Shown: positions 44,019 to 53,820, counted from the first letter of the stretch. The stretch: 64,000 nucleotides of DNA from Cupriavidus metallidurans CH34 (GCF_000196015.1 NC_007974.2:1426001-1490000), one strand, 5' to 3'. Notes: generated by a model not told the origin, from the letters alone. Translations and numbers: made by a program.

Positions 44019-46766
44019 GTGAACCTGTCAGATATCGCGGTGGTCGCCACCACCCCCACCAAGACAATCTCCACGACCTGCCCCTACTGCGGCGTAGGCT
44101 GCGGCGTGCGCGCCACCGTGCGTGCCGATGGTCTGGTCGACATTGCCGGCGATGCCGATCATGCTTCCAACGCCGGGCGGCTCTGCGTCAAGGGCTCTGC
44201 GCTGGGCGAAACGCTCGACCTGAACGGGCGGCTGCTGCATCCGCAAGTGCGCGATGCCGATGGCTCGCTGCGCCGCGTGGACTGGGACGAAGCCCTCGAC
44301 AAGGTCGCCCGTGGCTTCACGGAGATCATCGCCAGGCACGGCCCCGACGCCGTTGCGCTCTACGTGTCGGGCCAGCTTCTGACCGAGGACTACTACGTCG
44401 CCAACAAGCTGATGAAGGGCTTCATCGGCACGGCGAACATCGACACCAACTCGCGCCTGTGCATGTCGTCGGCGGTCGCTGGCCACAAACGCGCGTTTGG
44501 CGAGGACCTTGTCCCGTGCAGCTACGAGGACCTCGAACTGGCCGATCTCGTAATCCTGGTGGGCTCCAATACCGCGTGGTGCCACCCGATCCTGTTCCAG
44601 CGCCTGACCCGCGCCAAGGAAGCGCGCCCCGAGATGAAAATCGTCGCGATCGACCCGCGTCGAACCGCCACCTGCGAACTGGCGGACCTGCACCTGCCGC
44701 TGCGCGCCGGTACCGATGTGCGGCTGTTCAATGGGTTGTTGAGCTACCTCGCGCGTCACGGTCATGGCGATGACGTCTTCGTGGCGGACCATACCGCTGG
44801 CCTTAACGATGCGCTGGCCGTGGCCGACGCCGACGGTGCCGATATCGCCGCCGTGGCACGCGCGTGCAAGCTTGCTCCGCAGGATGTGCAGGCGTTCTAC
44901 GAACTGTTCGCCGCCACGACGAAGGTCGTCACCGCGTTCTCGATGGGCGTGAACCAATCGTCGGCCGGCACGGACAAGGTCAACAGCATCATCAATTGCC
45001 ACCTGCTGACCGGCCGGATCGGCCGTCCCGGCATGGGGCCCTTCTCGCTCACGGGCCAGCCCAACGCCATGGGCGGACGCGAAGTCGGCGGACTGGCGAA
45101 TATGCTCGCGGCTCACATGGAACTGGGCGACCCGCGCCATCGCGACATCGTGCAGGACTTCTGGCACTCGCCAGCCATGGCGGACAAACCCGGCCTGAAG
45201 GCGGTGGACCTGTTCCAGGCCATCGAACAAGGCAAGGTCAAGGCCGTGTGGGTGATCGCCACCAATCCGGTGGTCAGCCTGCCGGATGCCGATCAGGCCC
45301 GGCGCGCGCTGGCCCGCTGCGAACTCGTGGTGACGTCGGACATCGTCACCCGCACGGACACCAACGACGCCGCGCATATCCTGCTGCCCGCGCTGGGCTG
45401 GGGCGAGAAAGACGGCACGGTCACCAACTCCGAGCGCCGCATCTCGCGCCAGCGTGCGTTCCTGCCCGCTCCCGGCGAAGCCCGCGCGGACTGGGACATC
45501 CTCTGCGACGTGGCGCGCCGCATGGGATTCGCCGGCTTCGACTACGCCGGCCAGCATGAAATCTTCGACGAGCACGCGCGTCTCAGCGCCTGGCGCAATG
45601 GTGACGATAGCGGCGACGATGCGGCGCACGCACCGCGCATGTTCGACATCGGCGGCCTCGCCGGCATGGACCAGGCCGCGTACGACGCCATGTTGCCCGT
45701 GCAATGGCCGCTGCCCGTCATGGCTTCGTCAGGCAAGCAACGCCTGTTCGAGAATGCCCGCTTTGCCTTCGCCGATGGCCGGGCACGCTTCGTCGCCACG
45801 GCGGCGCGCGCGCCCGTCCATGCCACCGACGATGAGTTCCCGCTGATCCTGAACACCGGTCGCGTGCGCGATCAATGGCACACAATGACCCGGACGGGCA
45901 AAGCCGCCCGCCTGTCGGACCACCTGCCCGAGCCATTTGTCGACATGCATCCGCAGGACGCACTGCTCTGTGGTGTGGGCGAAGGCAAGCTCGCACGCGT
46001 GACCAGCCGTTGGGGCATGATGATCGGCCGAGTCCGTTTTGGCGGGGGCATTCCGCGCGGCAGCGTCTTCGTGCCAATCCACTGGAACGACCAGTTCAGC
46101 TCCGACGCGCGCGTTGGCGCGGTGGTCAATCCGGCCGTCGATCCAGTGTCAGGCGAGCCCGAGTTCAAGCACACGCCCGTGCGAGTGGAGGAATTCCGCG
46201 TGTCGTGGCACGGCTTCGTGCTGAGCCGCAAGGTGCTTCCCGCTGACGCGCTGACCTGGTGGACCCGCATCCAGGGCAAGCATTTCCATCGCCACGAGTT
46301 CGCGGGCCGCGATGTCATCACGGATCGTGCCGCGTGGGCACGTGAGCGACTGGGAGCGCAGGCGCCCGACGCGGATTGGCTCGAATTCGAGGATCGCGCC
46401 GCGGGCGTCTATCACGCTGGCTATATCGTCGATGACCGGCTTGAGGCTTGCGTCTATCTCTCGACCCGCCCCGACCTGCCGTCGCGCGCCTGGCTATCTC
46501 AGCTTTTCGGCCAGGCACGCCTGGAAGACAGCGATCGCATCGGCCTGCTACTGGGCCAGCCACTCGAAAAGACAGCCGATGCGGGCCCCACGGTCTGCTC
46601 GTGCTTCGGCGTGGGCCGCAACACGATCTGCGACGCGGTGCGCCAACACGACCTCAAGACACCAGCGGAGATCACGGCTTGCGTGAAGGCCGGCGGCAAT
46701 TGCGGCTCCTGCGTGCCGGAGTTGCGCAAGCTGCTGGTGGAAATCCGGGTGGTGGAAGCGGCTTAA
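44019..46766 (+). CDS. nasA: assimilatory nitrate reductase catalytic subunit
   Basis: A 915-residue molybdopterin enzyme reducing nitrate to nitrite in the cytoplasm. The N-terminal [4Fe-4S] site is CPYCGVGCGV (about 21-30) with GRLCVKGSAL completing it. The molybdopterin-binding core has DTNSRLCMSSAVAGHKRAFG, LVGSNTAWCHPIL and TGRIGRPGMGPFSLTGQPNA. After residue 855 a BFD-like [2Fe-2S] domain is fused (CSCFGVGRNTICDAVRQHD, GGNCGSCVPEL). A GTG start at 44019 is inferred. It is the last gene of the operon; a terminator follows. Confidence 0.96.
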   Translation: MNLSDIAVVATTPTKTISTTCPYCGVGCGVRATVRADGLVDIAGDADHASNAGRLCVKGSALGETLDLNGRLLHPQVRDADGSLRRVDWDEALDKVARGFTEIIARHGPDAVALYVSGQLLTEDYYVANKLMKGFIGTANIDTNSRLCMSSAVAGHKRAFGEDLVPCSYEDLELADLVILVGSNTAWCHPILFQRLTRAKEARPEMKIVAIDPRRTATCELADLHLPLRAGTDVRLFNGLLSYLARHGHGDDVFVADHTAGLNDALAVADADGADIAAVARACKLAPQDVQAFYELFAATTKVVTAFSMGVNQSSAGTDKVNSIINCHLLTGRIGRPGMGPFSLTGQPNAMGGREVGGLANMLAAHMELGDPRHRDIVQDFWHSPAMADKPGLKAVDLFQAIEQGKVKAVWVIATNPVVSLPDADQARRALARCELVVTSDIVTRTDTNDAAHILLPALGWGEKDGTVTNSERRISRQRAFLPAPGEARADWDILCDVARRMGFAGFDYAGQHEIFDEHARLSAWRNGDDSGDDAAHAPRMFDIGGLAGMDQAAYDAMLPVQWPLPVMASSGKQRLFENARFAFADGRARFVATAARAPVHATDDEFPLILNTGRVRDQWHTMTRTGKAARLSDHLPEPFVDMHPQDALLCGVGEGKLARVTSRWGMMIGRVRFGGGIPRGSVFVPIHWNDQFSSDARVGAVVNPAVDPVSGEPEFKHTPVRVEEFRVSWHGFVLSRKVLPADALTWWTRIQGKHFHRHEFAGRDVITDRAAWARERLGAQAPDADWLEFEDRAAGVYHAGYIVDDRLEACVYLSTRPDLPSRAWLSQLFGQARLEDSDRIGLLLGQPLEKTADAGPTVCSCFGVGRNTICDAVRQHDLKTPAEITACVKAGGNCGSCVPELRKLLVEIRVVEAA

Positions 46767-46782
46767 CAGATACGCAGACGAC

Positions 46783-46817
46783 AAAGGCGCGGCGGGCCAT
46801 GTGTCCTCCGCGCCTTT
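46783..46817 (+). terminator. intrinsic terminator after nasA
   Basis: AAAGGCGCGG (46783-46792) and CCGCGCCTTT (46808-46817) form a 10-bp stem with a 15-base loop, followed by CTTTC. It closes the nitrate assimilation operon. Confidence 0.8.
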
Positions 46818-46966
46818 CTTTCGTCCGTTCTTTTGGTTCATCGCCGATTTGCGGGTTGACTGACAGTCGCAGAACGACCCTGAGCGGCCTTTCAGCTTTC
46901 TCGACAGCGGAACTGACGGTGAGCGCTTCCCGCTGGAGGCCCTCACCGCCGTCTTCATCCTCGGCC

Positions 46967-49171
46967 TTAACTGGCTGCAGCCGCTGCATTTGCCCGCGCG
47001 GCGTGCAATTTCTTGTAGCTGTCAATCAGGCGGTGGTGCCTGTCGAGCCCCTCCAATTTCATGCTGGTTGGCGTCAAACCAAAGAAACGCACGCTGCCGT
47101 CAACTGAACCGAGCACCGCGTCCATCCGCGCATTGCCATACATCCGACGGAAGTTGACCTTGTAGTCTTCCAGGTCAAGGTCGTCATCCAACAGCACCTC
47201 CAGCACCACATCCAAGGCTTGGTAAAACAGTCCGCGCTCGAGCGTGTTGTCGTTGTATTGCAAGAAGGCGCCCACCAGTTCGTGCGCCGCCTCAAATTGC
47301 TGCAACGCGAGATGAATGAGCAGCTTCAACTCCAACACTGTCAGCTGGCCCCAATCGGTATTCTCGTCAAACTCTATGCCGATCAGCGTGGCGATGTCGG
47401 CGTATTCATCGAGCTCACTGTTATCCAGGCGCTCAAGCAGGGCCTCCAGGCTTTCGTCGTCCAGGCGATGCAAGTTCAAAATGTCTGCGCGGAACGACAG
47501 TGCCTTGTTTGTGTTATCCCAGATCAGATCCTCGACAGGATAAACTTCCGAATAGCCAGGAACCAATATCCGGCAAGCAACGGAGCCGAGCTGGTCATAC
47601 ACCGCCATATACACTTCCTTGCCCATGCCTTCCAGGATGCTGAGCAAGGTTGCTGCTTCCTCGGTATTGGAATTCTTGCCCTGGCCAGAAAAATCCCACT
47701 CGACAAAATCGAAATCCGATTTGGCGCTGAAAAAGCGCCACGACACCACGCCGCTGGAGTCAATGAAGTGCTCGACAAAATTGTTTGGCTCAGTCACGGC
47801 ATTACTGACAAAGCTGGGCCGTGGTAGATCGTTCAGGCCTTCAAAACTACGACCCTGCAGCAATTCCGTCAAACTCCGTTCCAGCGCCACCTCGAAGCTT
47901 GGGTGCGCACCGAACGAAGCAAAGACACCGCCAGTGCGTGGGTTCATCAAGGTGACGCACATCACCGGATAGATTCCACCCAACGATGCATCCTTCACCA
48001 ATATCGGAAAACCTTGCTCTTCCAGCACCTGAATGCCAGCCATAATGCCAGGATATTTCGCCAGCACTTCCTGGGGCACATCAGGCAGTGCCATTTCGCC
48101 CTCCAGAATCTCGCGCTTTACCGCCCGCTCGAAAATCTCCGACAAGCATTGCACCTGTGCTTCGGCCAGTGTATTGCCTGCACTCATGCCATTGCTGGCG
48201 TAAAGATTTTCGACCAGATTGGAGGGGAAATACACCACTTCGCCGTCTGACTGGCGTACGAAGGGCAGCGAACAGATACCACGCTGCACATTCCCCGAGT
48301 TGGTCTCGTACAGATGCGAGCCGCGTAACTCGCCATCGGGATTGTATATAGGCAGGCAGTATTCATCGAGAATTTCAACGGGTAGCGCATCTTTGCGTCC
48401 CGGCTTGAACCAGCGCTCGTTCGGGTAGTGTACAAACGCCGCATTGGCGAGATCTTCGCCCCAGAATGTACCGGCATAAAAATGGTTGCAATTCAGGCGT
48501 TCGATAAATTCACCCAACGCCGACGCCAATGCGCTTTCCTTGGTTGCTCCCTTGCCGTTGGTGAAACACATTGACGAGTGCGCGTCACGGATATGTAGCG
48601 ACCAGACATTGGGAACGATATTGCGCCATGACGCGATTTCAATCTTCATCCCCAGGCCCGCCAAAATGCCTGACATATTGGCGATAGTTTGCTCCAATGG
48701 GAGATCCTTGCCTGAAATATAGGTGCTGGCGCCAGACGCCGGCTTCAACGTCAGCAACGATTGAGCATCGGCGTCCAGGTTCTCCACCTCTTCGATCACA
48801 AACTCGGGTCCGGTTTGCACCACCTTTTTTACCGTGCAGCGATCGATGGATCGCAAGATACCCTGGCGGTCCTTGGCAGAAATATCTGCTGGCAATTCGA
48901 CCTGGATCTTGAAAATCTGCTGATATCTGTTTTCCGGATCAACAATATTATTCTGCGACAGGCGGATATTATCGGTGGGAATATTGCGGGCCACACAGTA
49001 CACTTTGACAAAGTAGGCCGCACACAAAGCCGACGAGGCGAGAAAATAATCGAACGGACCAGGTGCGGAACCATCGCCTTTATAACGGATAGGCTGGTCA
49101 GCTATTACCGTGAAATCATCGAACTTAGCTTCAAGACGCAGCTTATCGAGAAAGTCGACCTTAATTTCCAT
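46967..49171 (-). CDS. OsmC-YcaO fusion protein (ribosomal S12 methylthiolation-associated YcaO type)
   Basis: A 734-residue protein. The first 150 residues are an OsmC-like domain (PIRYKGDGSAPGPFDYFLAS, CAAYFVKVYC). The rest closely follows E. coli YcaO: FTNGKGATKESALASALGEF, NGMSAGNTLAEAQVQCLSEI, FASFGAHPSFEVALERSLTE and HFIDSSGVVSW, with a helical-repeat C-terminus. YcaO domains use ATP to activate amide backbones; E. coli YcaO assists RimO in modifying ribosomal protein S12. The DNA is clearly AT-richer than both neighbours, suggesting transfer from another lineage. The start at MEIKVDFLD is preferred over an upstream extension. Confidence 0.9.
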   Translation of the reverse strand: MEIKVDFLDKLRLEAKFDDFTVIADQPIRYKGDGSAPGPFDYFLASSALCAAYFVKVYCVARNIPTDNIRLSQNNIVDPENRYQQIFKIQVELPADISAKDRQGILRSIDRCTVKKVVQTGPEFVIEEVENLDADAQSLLTLKPASGASTYISGKDLPLEQTIANMSGILAGLGMKIEIASWRNIVPNVWSLHIRDAHSSMCFTNGKGATKESALASALGEFIERLNCNHFYAGTFWGEDLANAAFVHYPNERWFKPGRKDALPVEILDEYCLPIYNPDGELRGSHLYETNSGNVQRGICSLPFVRQSDGEVVYFPSNLVENLYASNGMSAGNTLAEAQVQCLSEIFERAVKREILEGEMALPDVPQEVLAKYPGIMAGIQVLEEQGFPILVKDASLGGIYPVMCVTLMNPRTGGVFASFGAHPSFEVALERSLTELLQGRSFEGLNDLPRPSFVSNAVTEPNNFVEHFIDSSGVVSWRFFSAKSDFDFVEWDFSGQGKNSNTEEAATLLSILEGMGKEVYMAVYDQLGSVACRILVPGYSEVYPVEDLIWDNTNKALSFRADILNLHRLDDESLEALLERLDNSELDEYADIATLIGIEFDENTDWGQLTVLELKLLIHLALQQFEAAHELVGAFLQYNDNTLERGLFYQALDVVLEVLLDDDLDLEDYKVNFRRMYGNARMDAVLGSVDGSVRFFGLTPTSMKLEGLDRHHRLIDSYKKLHAARANAAAAAS

Positions 49172-49714
49172 GAGGAATTCCAAAAACGATGCCAAAAATG
49201 TGATGCGGTCGCTATTTTCGATGCCGCGCTGGTGCGTATTGTAATATGGCCAAGCTTTCTGCAAGCGTTATCGCCCGGCATGTTCGAATCGCGATTGCCA
49301 GGATTTTCGCCACAAAGGCGAATGTCCCTTCATGGCCGGTCTCGGCCCGTCGAGCTCCCGTGGTTCTGCGGCGCGCCCACGCGTCGTCGATCCCTGTTCC
49401 TGGGCAAACACCCGGCTCTGCCCTGGATGCCATGCTGCAGGGCCACACAGTCCACAACGAAAGCGCCCATGGCGGGACTGCCGAAACTCTTTGCCATCGC
49501 CCCACATCCGTGCGCGCGAATGGCCTCTAACGACCGGAAGGGACATCCGACGGCCTGTTTAGTAGCGTCGCCTTCTGGCCGGCCTCAGCCGTCGGATCTT
49601 CAGCCTTTCCCGGAAATCGGCGATGAACCTTCTTTTTCGCCCATTTCTTGACATTTATTCCATTTCTATACAAACTGTCCAGAATCATGGCTTCATACAC
49701 CGAGACCGCCTGAC
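49172..49714. other. gene-poor region between ycaO-type gene and regulator
   Basis: About 540 bases with no convincing gene on either strand; the ORFs present lack ribosome sites and have shadow-like compositions. A TTGACA-like element at 49648-49653 in AT-rich sequence, about 62 bases before the regulator start, may be part of its promoter; a well-spaced -10 is not obvious. Confidence 0.45.
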
Positions 49715-50341
49715 ATGGTCAAACGCACCGCCGAGCAGCGTGTCCTGCTCGACCAGATCAAGCAGATTGCCGATGGCCTCGGCCAGACGCTTGCGCCGTT
49801 CTGCGAGGTCGTGGTTCATGACCTGCTGGAGCCCGAGCAGTCGATCCTGGCCATCCACAACAACCTGTCCGGCCGCGCCGTTGGCGATCCGACCACCGAG
49901 CTTGGTCAGGCACGCATCACCGATCCCGACTACCCGCAGGTTCTGGCCAACTACGCGAACCAGTTCGCGGACGGTCGTCAGGCAAAAAGCACGTCGATCG
50001 GCATCAAGGACGCCAGCGGCAACTACATTGCCGCGCTGTGCATGAATGTCGACCTGACGCTATTCCGCAGCCTGCAGATGGCCATGGGCCAGTTCGTCCA
50101 GACCGCCACGGACGGTCCGAAGGAAACGCTCGATCCTGCAGGCACCGACGCGCTGCGCGACCGCATCGACGCCTTCGCCGCGCGGCTGGCCACCACGCCG
50201 CGCGCCTTGAAAACCGAGGAGCGGCGCGCGCTGCTGGGTGAGTTGAAGGCATCGGGGCTGCTCGATGTTCGACGCGCCATGGAAACCGTCGCGGCCCATC
50301 TGGGCGTGTCGCGCGCAGCCGTCTACAGCTATGTCCGCTAA
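49715..50341 (+). CDS. YheO/DauR-type regulator (PAS-like plus HTH)
   Basis: A 208-residue DNA-binding protein. The N-terminal YheO-like PAS domain (LAPFCEVVVHDLLEPEQSIL, SIGIKDASGNYIAALCMNVD) is followed by a C-terminal helix-turn-helix (FDVRRAMETVAAHLGVS-like, ending SRAAVYSYVR). Members such as DauR control amino-acid catabolic operons. Its last codons overlap the start of the next gene by 11 bases, so regulator and enzymes form one operon. Confidence 0.9.
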   Translation: MVKRTAEQRVLLDQIKQIADGLGQTLAPFCEVVVHDLLEPEQSILAIHNNLSGRAVGDPTTELGQARITDPDYPQVLANYANQFADGRQAKSTSIGIKDASGNYIAALCMNVDLTLFRSLQMAMGQFVQTATDGPKETLDPAGTDALRDRIDAFAARLATTPRALKTEERRALLGELKASGLLDVRRAMETVAAHLGVSRAAVYSYVR

Positions 50342-51311
50342 TCAACGATCCGCAGAGCTGCTTCTGCTCGACAAGCACGCCGTGGAAGCGGCGCTGCTGC
50401 CCGACGACGTGCTGGCCGCCGTGCGCGAGGCATTCGTGCTGCACAGCCAGCGTGAGGGACGCGTCTTCCCTGTGGTGCGGGAAAAGCTGGCGACAGGCGG
50501 GGTGTTCGGCATCAAGGCCGGCGACGTGGGCAGCCAGAACCTGCTTGGCTTCAAGGCTGCCGGGTTCTGGCCTGGCAACCGCCAGTTGGGCGGAGACACC
50601 CACCAGGCCACGATCGTCCTGATCGACCCCGCCACGGGGCGGCCCCTCTGCATCGTTGACGGCAACGCCATCACCACGGCACGTACCGGCGCCGCCGGCG
50701 GCATCGGCCTGCAACAACTGGCCCGGCCCGACAGCACGCGCGTCTGCGTCTTTGGCACCGGCGTCCAGGCCCGCATTCAGCTCGAATTTGCCTTGCTCCT
50801 GATGCCCACCTTGCAAACGGTGCGCTATGTTTCGAGCAGTGGCCAGCGCCACGCGGCGTTTGAAGCAGCCTTCCAGGACCGGTGTGACATCCAACTGGCG
50901 ACGGACCGCGATGACGCCGTGGCCAACAGCGACGTGGTAATCACCGCCACCCCGGGCGGCGGCCCCTTGTTCGACGCCCAGGCCGTGCGGCCGGGCACGC
51001 ACCTGACCTGTGTCGGCGCCGATACCACCGGCAAGCGCGAACTGCCTGCGGGCGTGCTGGAACGCGCGCGCATCGTCGTGGACGACAGCGAACAGGCGCG
51101 CCGCATCGGCGAATGCCAATGGGCCCCCGATCTCCCATGCATCGAGATTGGCGACCTGCTGACCGGCAAGGCCACGATCACGCGCGAGCCCGCCGATATC
51201 ACCGTATTCGACATGACCGGACTGGCCCTGCAGGACCTGACGGTCGCCCGCTTCCTGGACCAACGCGCGCGGGCCGACGGCACCGGCACACGCCTGGCCT
51301 GGCCCTGGTAA
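50331..51311 (+). CDS. ornithine cyclodeaminase/mu-crystallin family, possible iminosuccinate reductase
   Basis: A 326-residue NAD(P)-dependent enzyme. The family marks are GVFGIKAGDVGSQNLLGFKA, TARTGAAGGIGLQQLARPD and the cofactor loop VCVFGTGVQARIQLEFAL. Members include ornithine cyclodeaminase, anabolic arginine dehydrogenase (DauB) and iminosuccinate reductase (BhcD). The following gene encodes a hydroxyaspartate-dehydratase-like enzyme, whose product iminosuccinate is the substrate of BhcD, so that role is the best guess. It starts inside the end of the regulator gene (ATG 50331). Confidence 0.85.
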   Translation: MSANQRSAELLLLDKHAVEAALLPDDVLAAVREAFVLHSQREGRVFPVVREKLATGGVFGIKAGDVGSQNLLGFKAAGFWPGNRQLGGDTHQATIVLIDPATGRPLCIVDGNAITTARTGAAGGIGLQQLARPDSTRVCVFGTGVQARIQLEFALLLMPTLQTVRYVSSSGQRHAAFEAAFQDRCDIQLATDRDDAVANSDVVITATPGGGPLFDAQAVRPGTHLTCVGADTTGKRELPAGVLERARIVVDDSEQARRIGECQWAPDLPCIEIGDLLTGKATITREPADITVFDMTGLALQDLTVARFLDQRARADGTGTRLAWPW

Positions 51312-51334
51312 CAACTCTCCTCTCCCTGCCCATC

Positions 51335-52303
51335 ATGACGACCCTGCAACTGCCCACCTACGCCGACGTCGAAGCCGCCGCCAAACGGATCGAAGGCTTT
51401 GCCAACCGCACGCCGGTCAACACGTCGCGCACGCTCAACGAAATGCTCGGCGCGGAAGTCTTCTTCAAGTGCGAGAACTTCCAGCGCATGGGCGCCTTCA
51501 AGTTCCGAGGCGCGTTCAACGCGCTGGCGAAGTTCACCGCCGAGCAACGCCGTGGCGGCGTGGTCGCGTTCTCGTCCGGCAATCACGCGCAGGGCATCGC
51601 GCTGTCCGCGAAGCTGCTGAACATGCCCGCCACGATCGTGATGCCCCACGACGCTCCGGCCTTGAAGGTAGCGGCGACGCGGGGGTATGGCGCGACCGTG
51701 GTGAGCTATGACCGCTACAAGGAAGACCGTGAAGCCATCGGCCGCGATCTGGCCGAAAAGCACGGCATGACGCTGATCCCGCCGTATGACCATCCGGATG
51801 TGCTGACGGGCCAGGGCACCGCCGCCAAGGAACTGTTCGAGGAAGTGGGCGCGCTCGACGCCATCTTCACCCCGCTGGGCGGCGGCGGACTGCTCTCCGG
51901 CACCGCATTGACCACGCGCGCGCTGGCGCCACAGTGCCAGATCTACGGCGTGGAGCCCGAGGCGGGCAACGACGGCCAGCAATCGTTCCGCAGTGGTTCG
52001 ATCGTCCATATCGACACCCCGCAGACCATTGCCGATGGCGCTCAGACGCAGCACCTGGGTCAGTACACGTTCAGCATCATCAAGCGTGACGTGACTGATA
52101 TCCTGACCGCAACAGACGCGCAACTGGTCGAGGCCATGCGCTTCTACGCCGAACGGATGAAGATGATTGTCGAGCCGACCGGCTGCCTGGGCCTGGCGGC
52201 GGTCATGCAGATGAAGGACGCGCTCAAGGGCAAGCGCGTGGGCGTAGTGATCAGCGGCGGCAACGTCGACCTGGAGCGATTCTGCTCGCTGCTGTCAGCC
52301 TGA
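51335..52303 (+). CDS. threo-3-hydroxyaspartate ammonia-lyase / threonine dehydratase-like
   Basis: A 322-residue PLP enzyme of fold type II. The PLP lysine is Lys56 in RMGAFKFRGA; SSGNHAQG (about 80-87) and the phosphate-binding GGGGLLSG are present. It lacks the C-terminal ACT regulatory domain of biosynthetic threonine deaminase. Close relatives act on threo- or erythro-3-hydroxyaspartate (BhcB, hydroxyaspartate dehydratase) or serine/threonine. Adjacent to a BhcD-like gene, it would convert hydroxyaspartate to iminosuccinate. Start ATG 51335 lies 23 bases after the preceding stop. Confidence 0.88.
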   Translation: MTTLQLPTYADVEAAAKRIEGFANRTPVNTSRTLNEMLGAEVFFKCENFQRMGAFKFRGAFNALAKFTAEQRRGGVVAFSSGNHAQGIALSAKLLNMPATIVMPHDAPALKVAATRGYGATVVSYDRYKEDREAIGRDLAEKHGMTLIPPYDHPDVLTGQGTAAKELFEEVGALDAIFTPLGGGGLLSGTALTTRALAPQCQIYGVEPEAGNDGQQSFRSGSIVHIDTPQTIADGAQTQHLGQYTFSIIKRDVTDILTATDAQLVEAMRFYAERMKMIVEPTGCLGLAAVMQMKDALKGKRVGVVISGGNVDLERFCSLLSA

Positions 52304-52365
52304 TCCTTCCGCGCATCAAACCGAACGTCAGGCACTCGGGCCGGGAATCGCATCCCCGGCCTGCT

Positions 52366-53820
52366 TCAAACCTCCCCACCCTGCTTCACGTCTTCCCTGG
52401 CCTTGTGCCGCTCCGCCTTCTCGGGCGAAAGCTGCATGAAGATCCACGCCGATGCCGACGTAATGAGCCCGACGCAGACGAACGTCGCGTGAAACGCAGG
52501 CAGGACGTCCAGGTGATGCTCGCCGATGCCCTCCTGGAACGTCGCCAGCAATGCGCCGGCGGATGTCACCGCCAGACTCATCGACAACATCTGCACCATC
52601 GACAACATGCTGTTGCCGCTGCTCGCCCGGGTACCACTCAGATCCTTGAGCGTCACGGTATTCATCGCGGTGAACTGGATCGAATTAACCGCGCCAAAAA
52701 TCGCCAGTAGCACCACGATGAGCGCCAATGGGCGCGTCGGCGTGATCAGCGCGAACGACGCCATGACCAGTCCGACCACGAATGTGTTCGTCACCAGCAC
52801 GCGGCGATAGCCGTGCCGTTCGATCAGCCACGTGGCCAGGCGCTTCGACGCCATGCCGGCGGCCGTGACAGGCAGCATCATCAGGCCGGCATCGAACGGG
52901 GAATAGCCGAGGCTGACCTGCAGGGTCAGTGGAATCAGGAACGGCATGGCGCCATTGCCGATACGCGCGAACAGGTTGCCAAGCAGGCCCACGCTGAACG
53001 AATGAATGCGGAACAGCCTCAGCGGGAACAGCGGCTGCTTGCGCTTGTTGGCGTGGAGCACGTACGCGCTGAGCGCGGCCATGCTGGCGATCAGCAGCAT
53101 CAGCACCGTGGCGTGCTGAAAGCCCATCTCCGCGAGTCCGTCGAGCGAGAACGACAACGTCACCATGGCAATTGCCAGGAACGCATAGCCAACCGCATCG
53201 AACGTGCCGATGCCGGGCAAGCGCGAGTTCGGCATATAGCGGATGGTGGCCAGCACGCCCAGCAGGCCGACCGGCACGTTGATCAGGAAGATCCAGTGCC
53301 AGGAGAAGGTCTGGGTAATCCAACCGCCCAGCGTCGGGCCGATGAGCGGACCGATCATGCCTGGGATGGCCACGAAACTCAGCGCCTGCAGATACTGCTC
53401 GCGCGGAAACGTACGCAGTACGGAGAGTCGCCCCACGGGCAGCAGCATCGCCCCGCCCGCCCCCTGCACCACGCGGGCCGCGGTCAGGAACGGCAGCGAA
53501 GGCGCCGCGGCGCAAAGCAGGGATCCGGCCACGAACAACACGATCGCGATCTGGAAGATGGTTCTTGTGCCGAATTTGTCCGCCAGCCAGCCCGAAGCAG
53601 GAATGATGACCGCCATGGTCAGCGAGTAGGCGATGATCACCGATTGCATCCGCAACGGGCTCTCGCCAAGGCTGTGCGCCATCGACGGCAAGGCGGTGTT
53701 GACGATCGTCGAGTCGAGCGTCTGCATGAAGAAGCCCACCGCCACCACCCACAGCATGAAGCGCAGGCGGCGGTCGATGGGCATCGTGGACGGGTGGTCG
53801 GCAGGCGTGGCTGTGGACAT
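52366..53820 (-). CDS. MFS multidrug transporter, DHA2/EmrB (MdtD-like) family
   Basis: A 484-residue drug:proton antiporter with about fourteen helices. Motifs are DSTIVNTALPSMAHSLGESP in helix 1, GWLADKFGTRTIFQIAIVLF (motif A) and RVVQGAGGAMLLPVGRLSVL, with GPLIGPTLGGWITQTFSWHW (motif C-like) in helix 5. No fusion protein gene is adjacent. The start MSTATPADH is taken over a longer frame upstream. It is convergent with the hydroxyaspartate-lyase-like gene. Confidence 0.93.
   Translation of the reverse strand: MSTATPADHPSTMPIDRRLRFMLWVVAVGFFMQTLDSTIVNTALPSMAHSLGESPLRMQSVIIAYSLTMAVIIPASGWLADKFGTRTIFQIAIVLFVAGSLLCAAAPSLPFLTAARVVQGAGGAMLLPVGRLSVLRTFPREQYLQALSFVAIPGMIGPLIGPTLGGWITQTFSWHWIFLINVPVGLLGVLATIRYMPNSRLPGIGTFDAVGYAFLAIAMVTLSFSLDGLAEMGFQHATVLMLLIASMAALSAYVLHANKRKQPLFPLRLFRIHSFSVGLLGNLFARIGNGAMPFLIPLTLQVSLGYSPFDAGLMMLPVTAAGMASKRLATWLIERHGYRRVLVTNTFVVGLVMASFALITPTRPLALIVVLLAIFGAVNSIQFTAMNTVTLKDLSGTRASSGNSMLSMVQMLSMSLAVTSAGALLATFQEGIGEHHLDVLPAFHATFVCVGLITSASAWIFMQLSPEKAERHKAREDVKQGGEV

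Noticed and set aside
49212..49505. 97-codon leftward frame in the gap before the YheO-type regulator
   Set aside because: No ribosome site, Trp/Arg/Ala-rich composition, and no domain; several overlapping frames are equally open.
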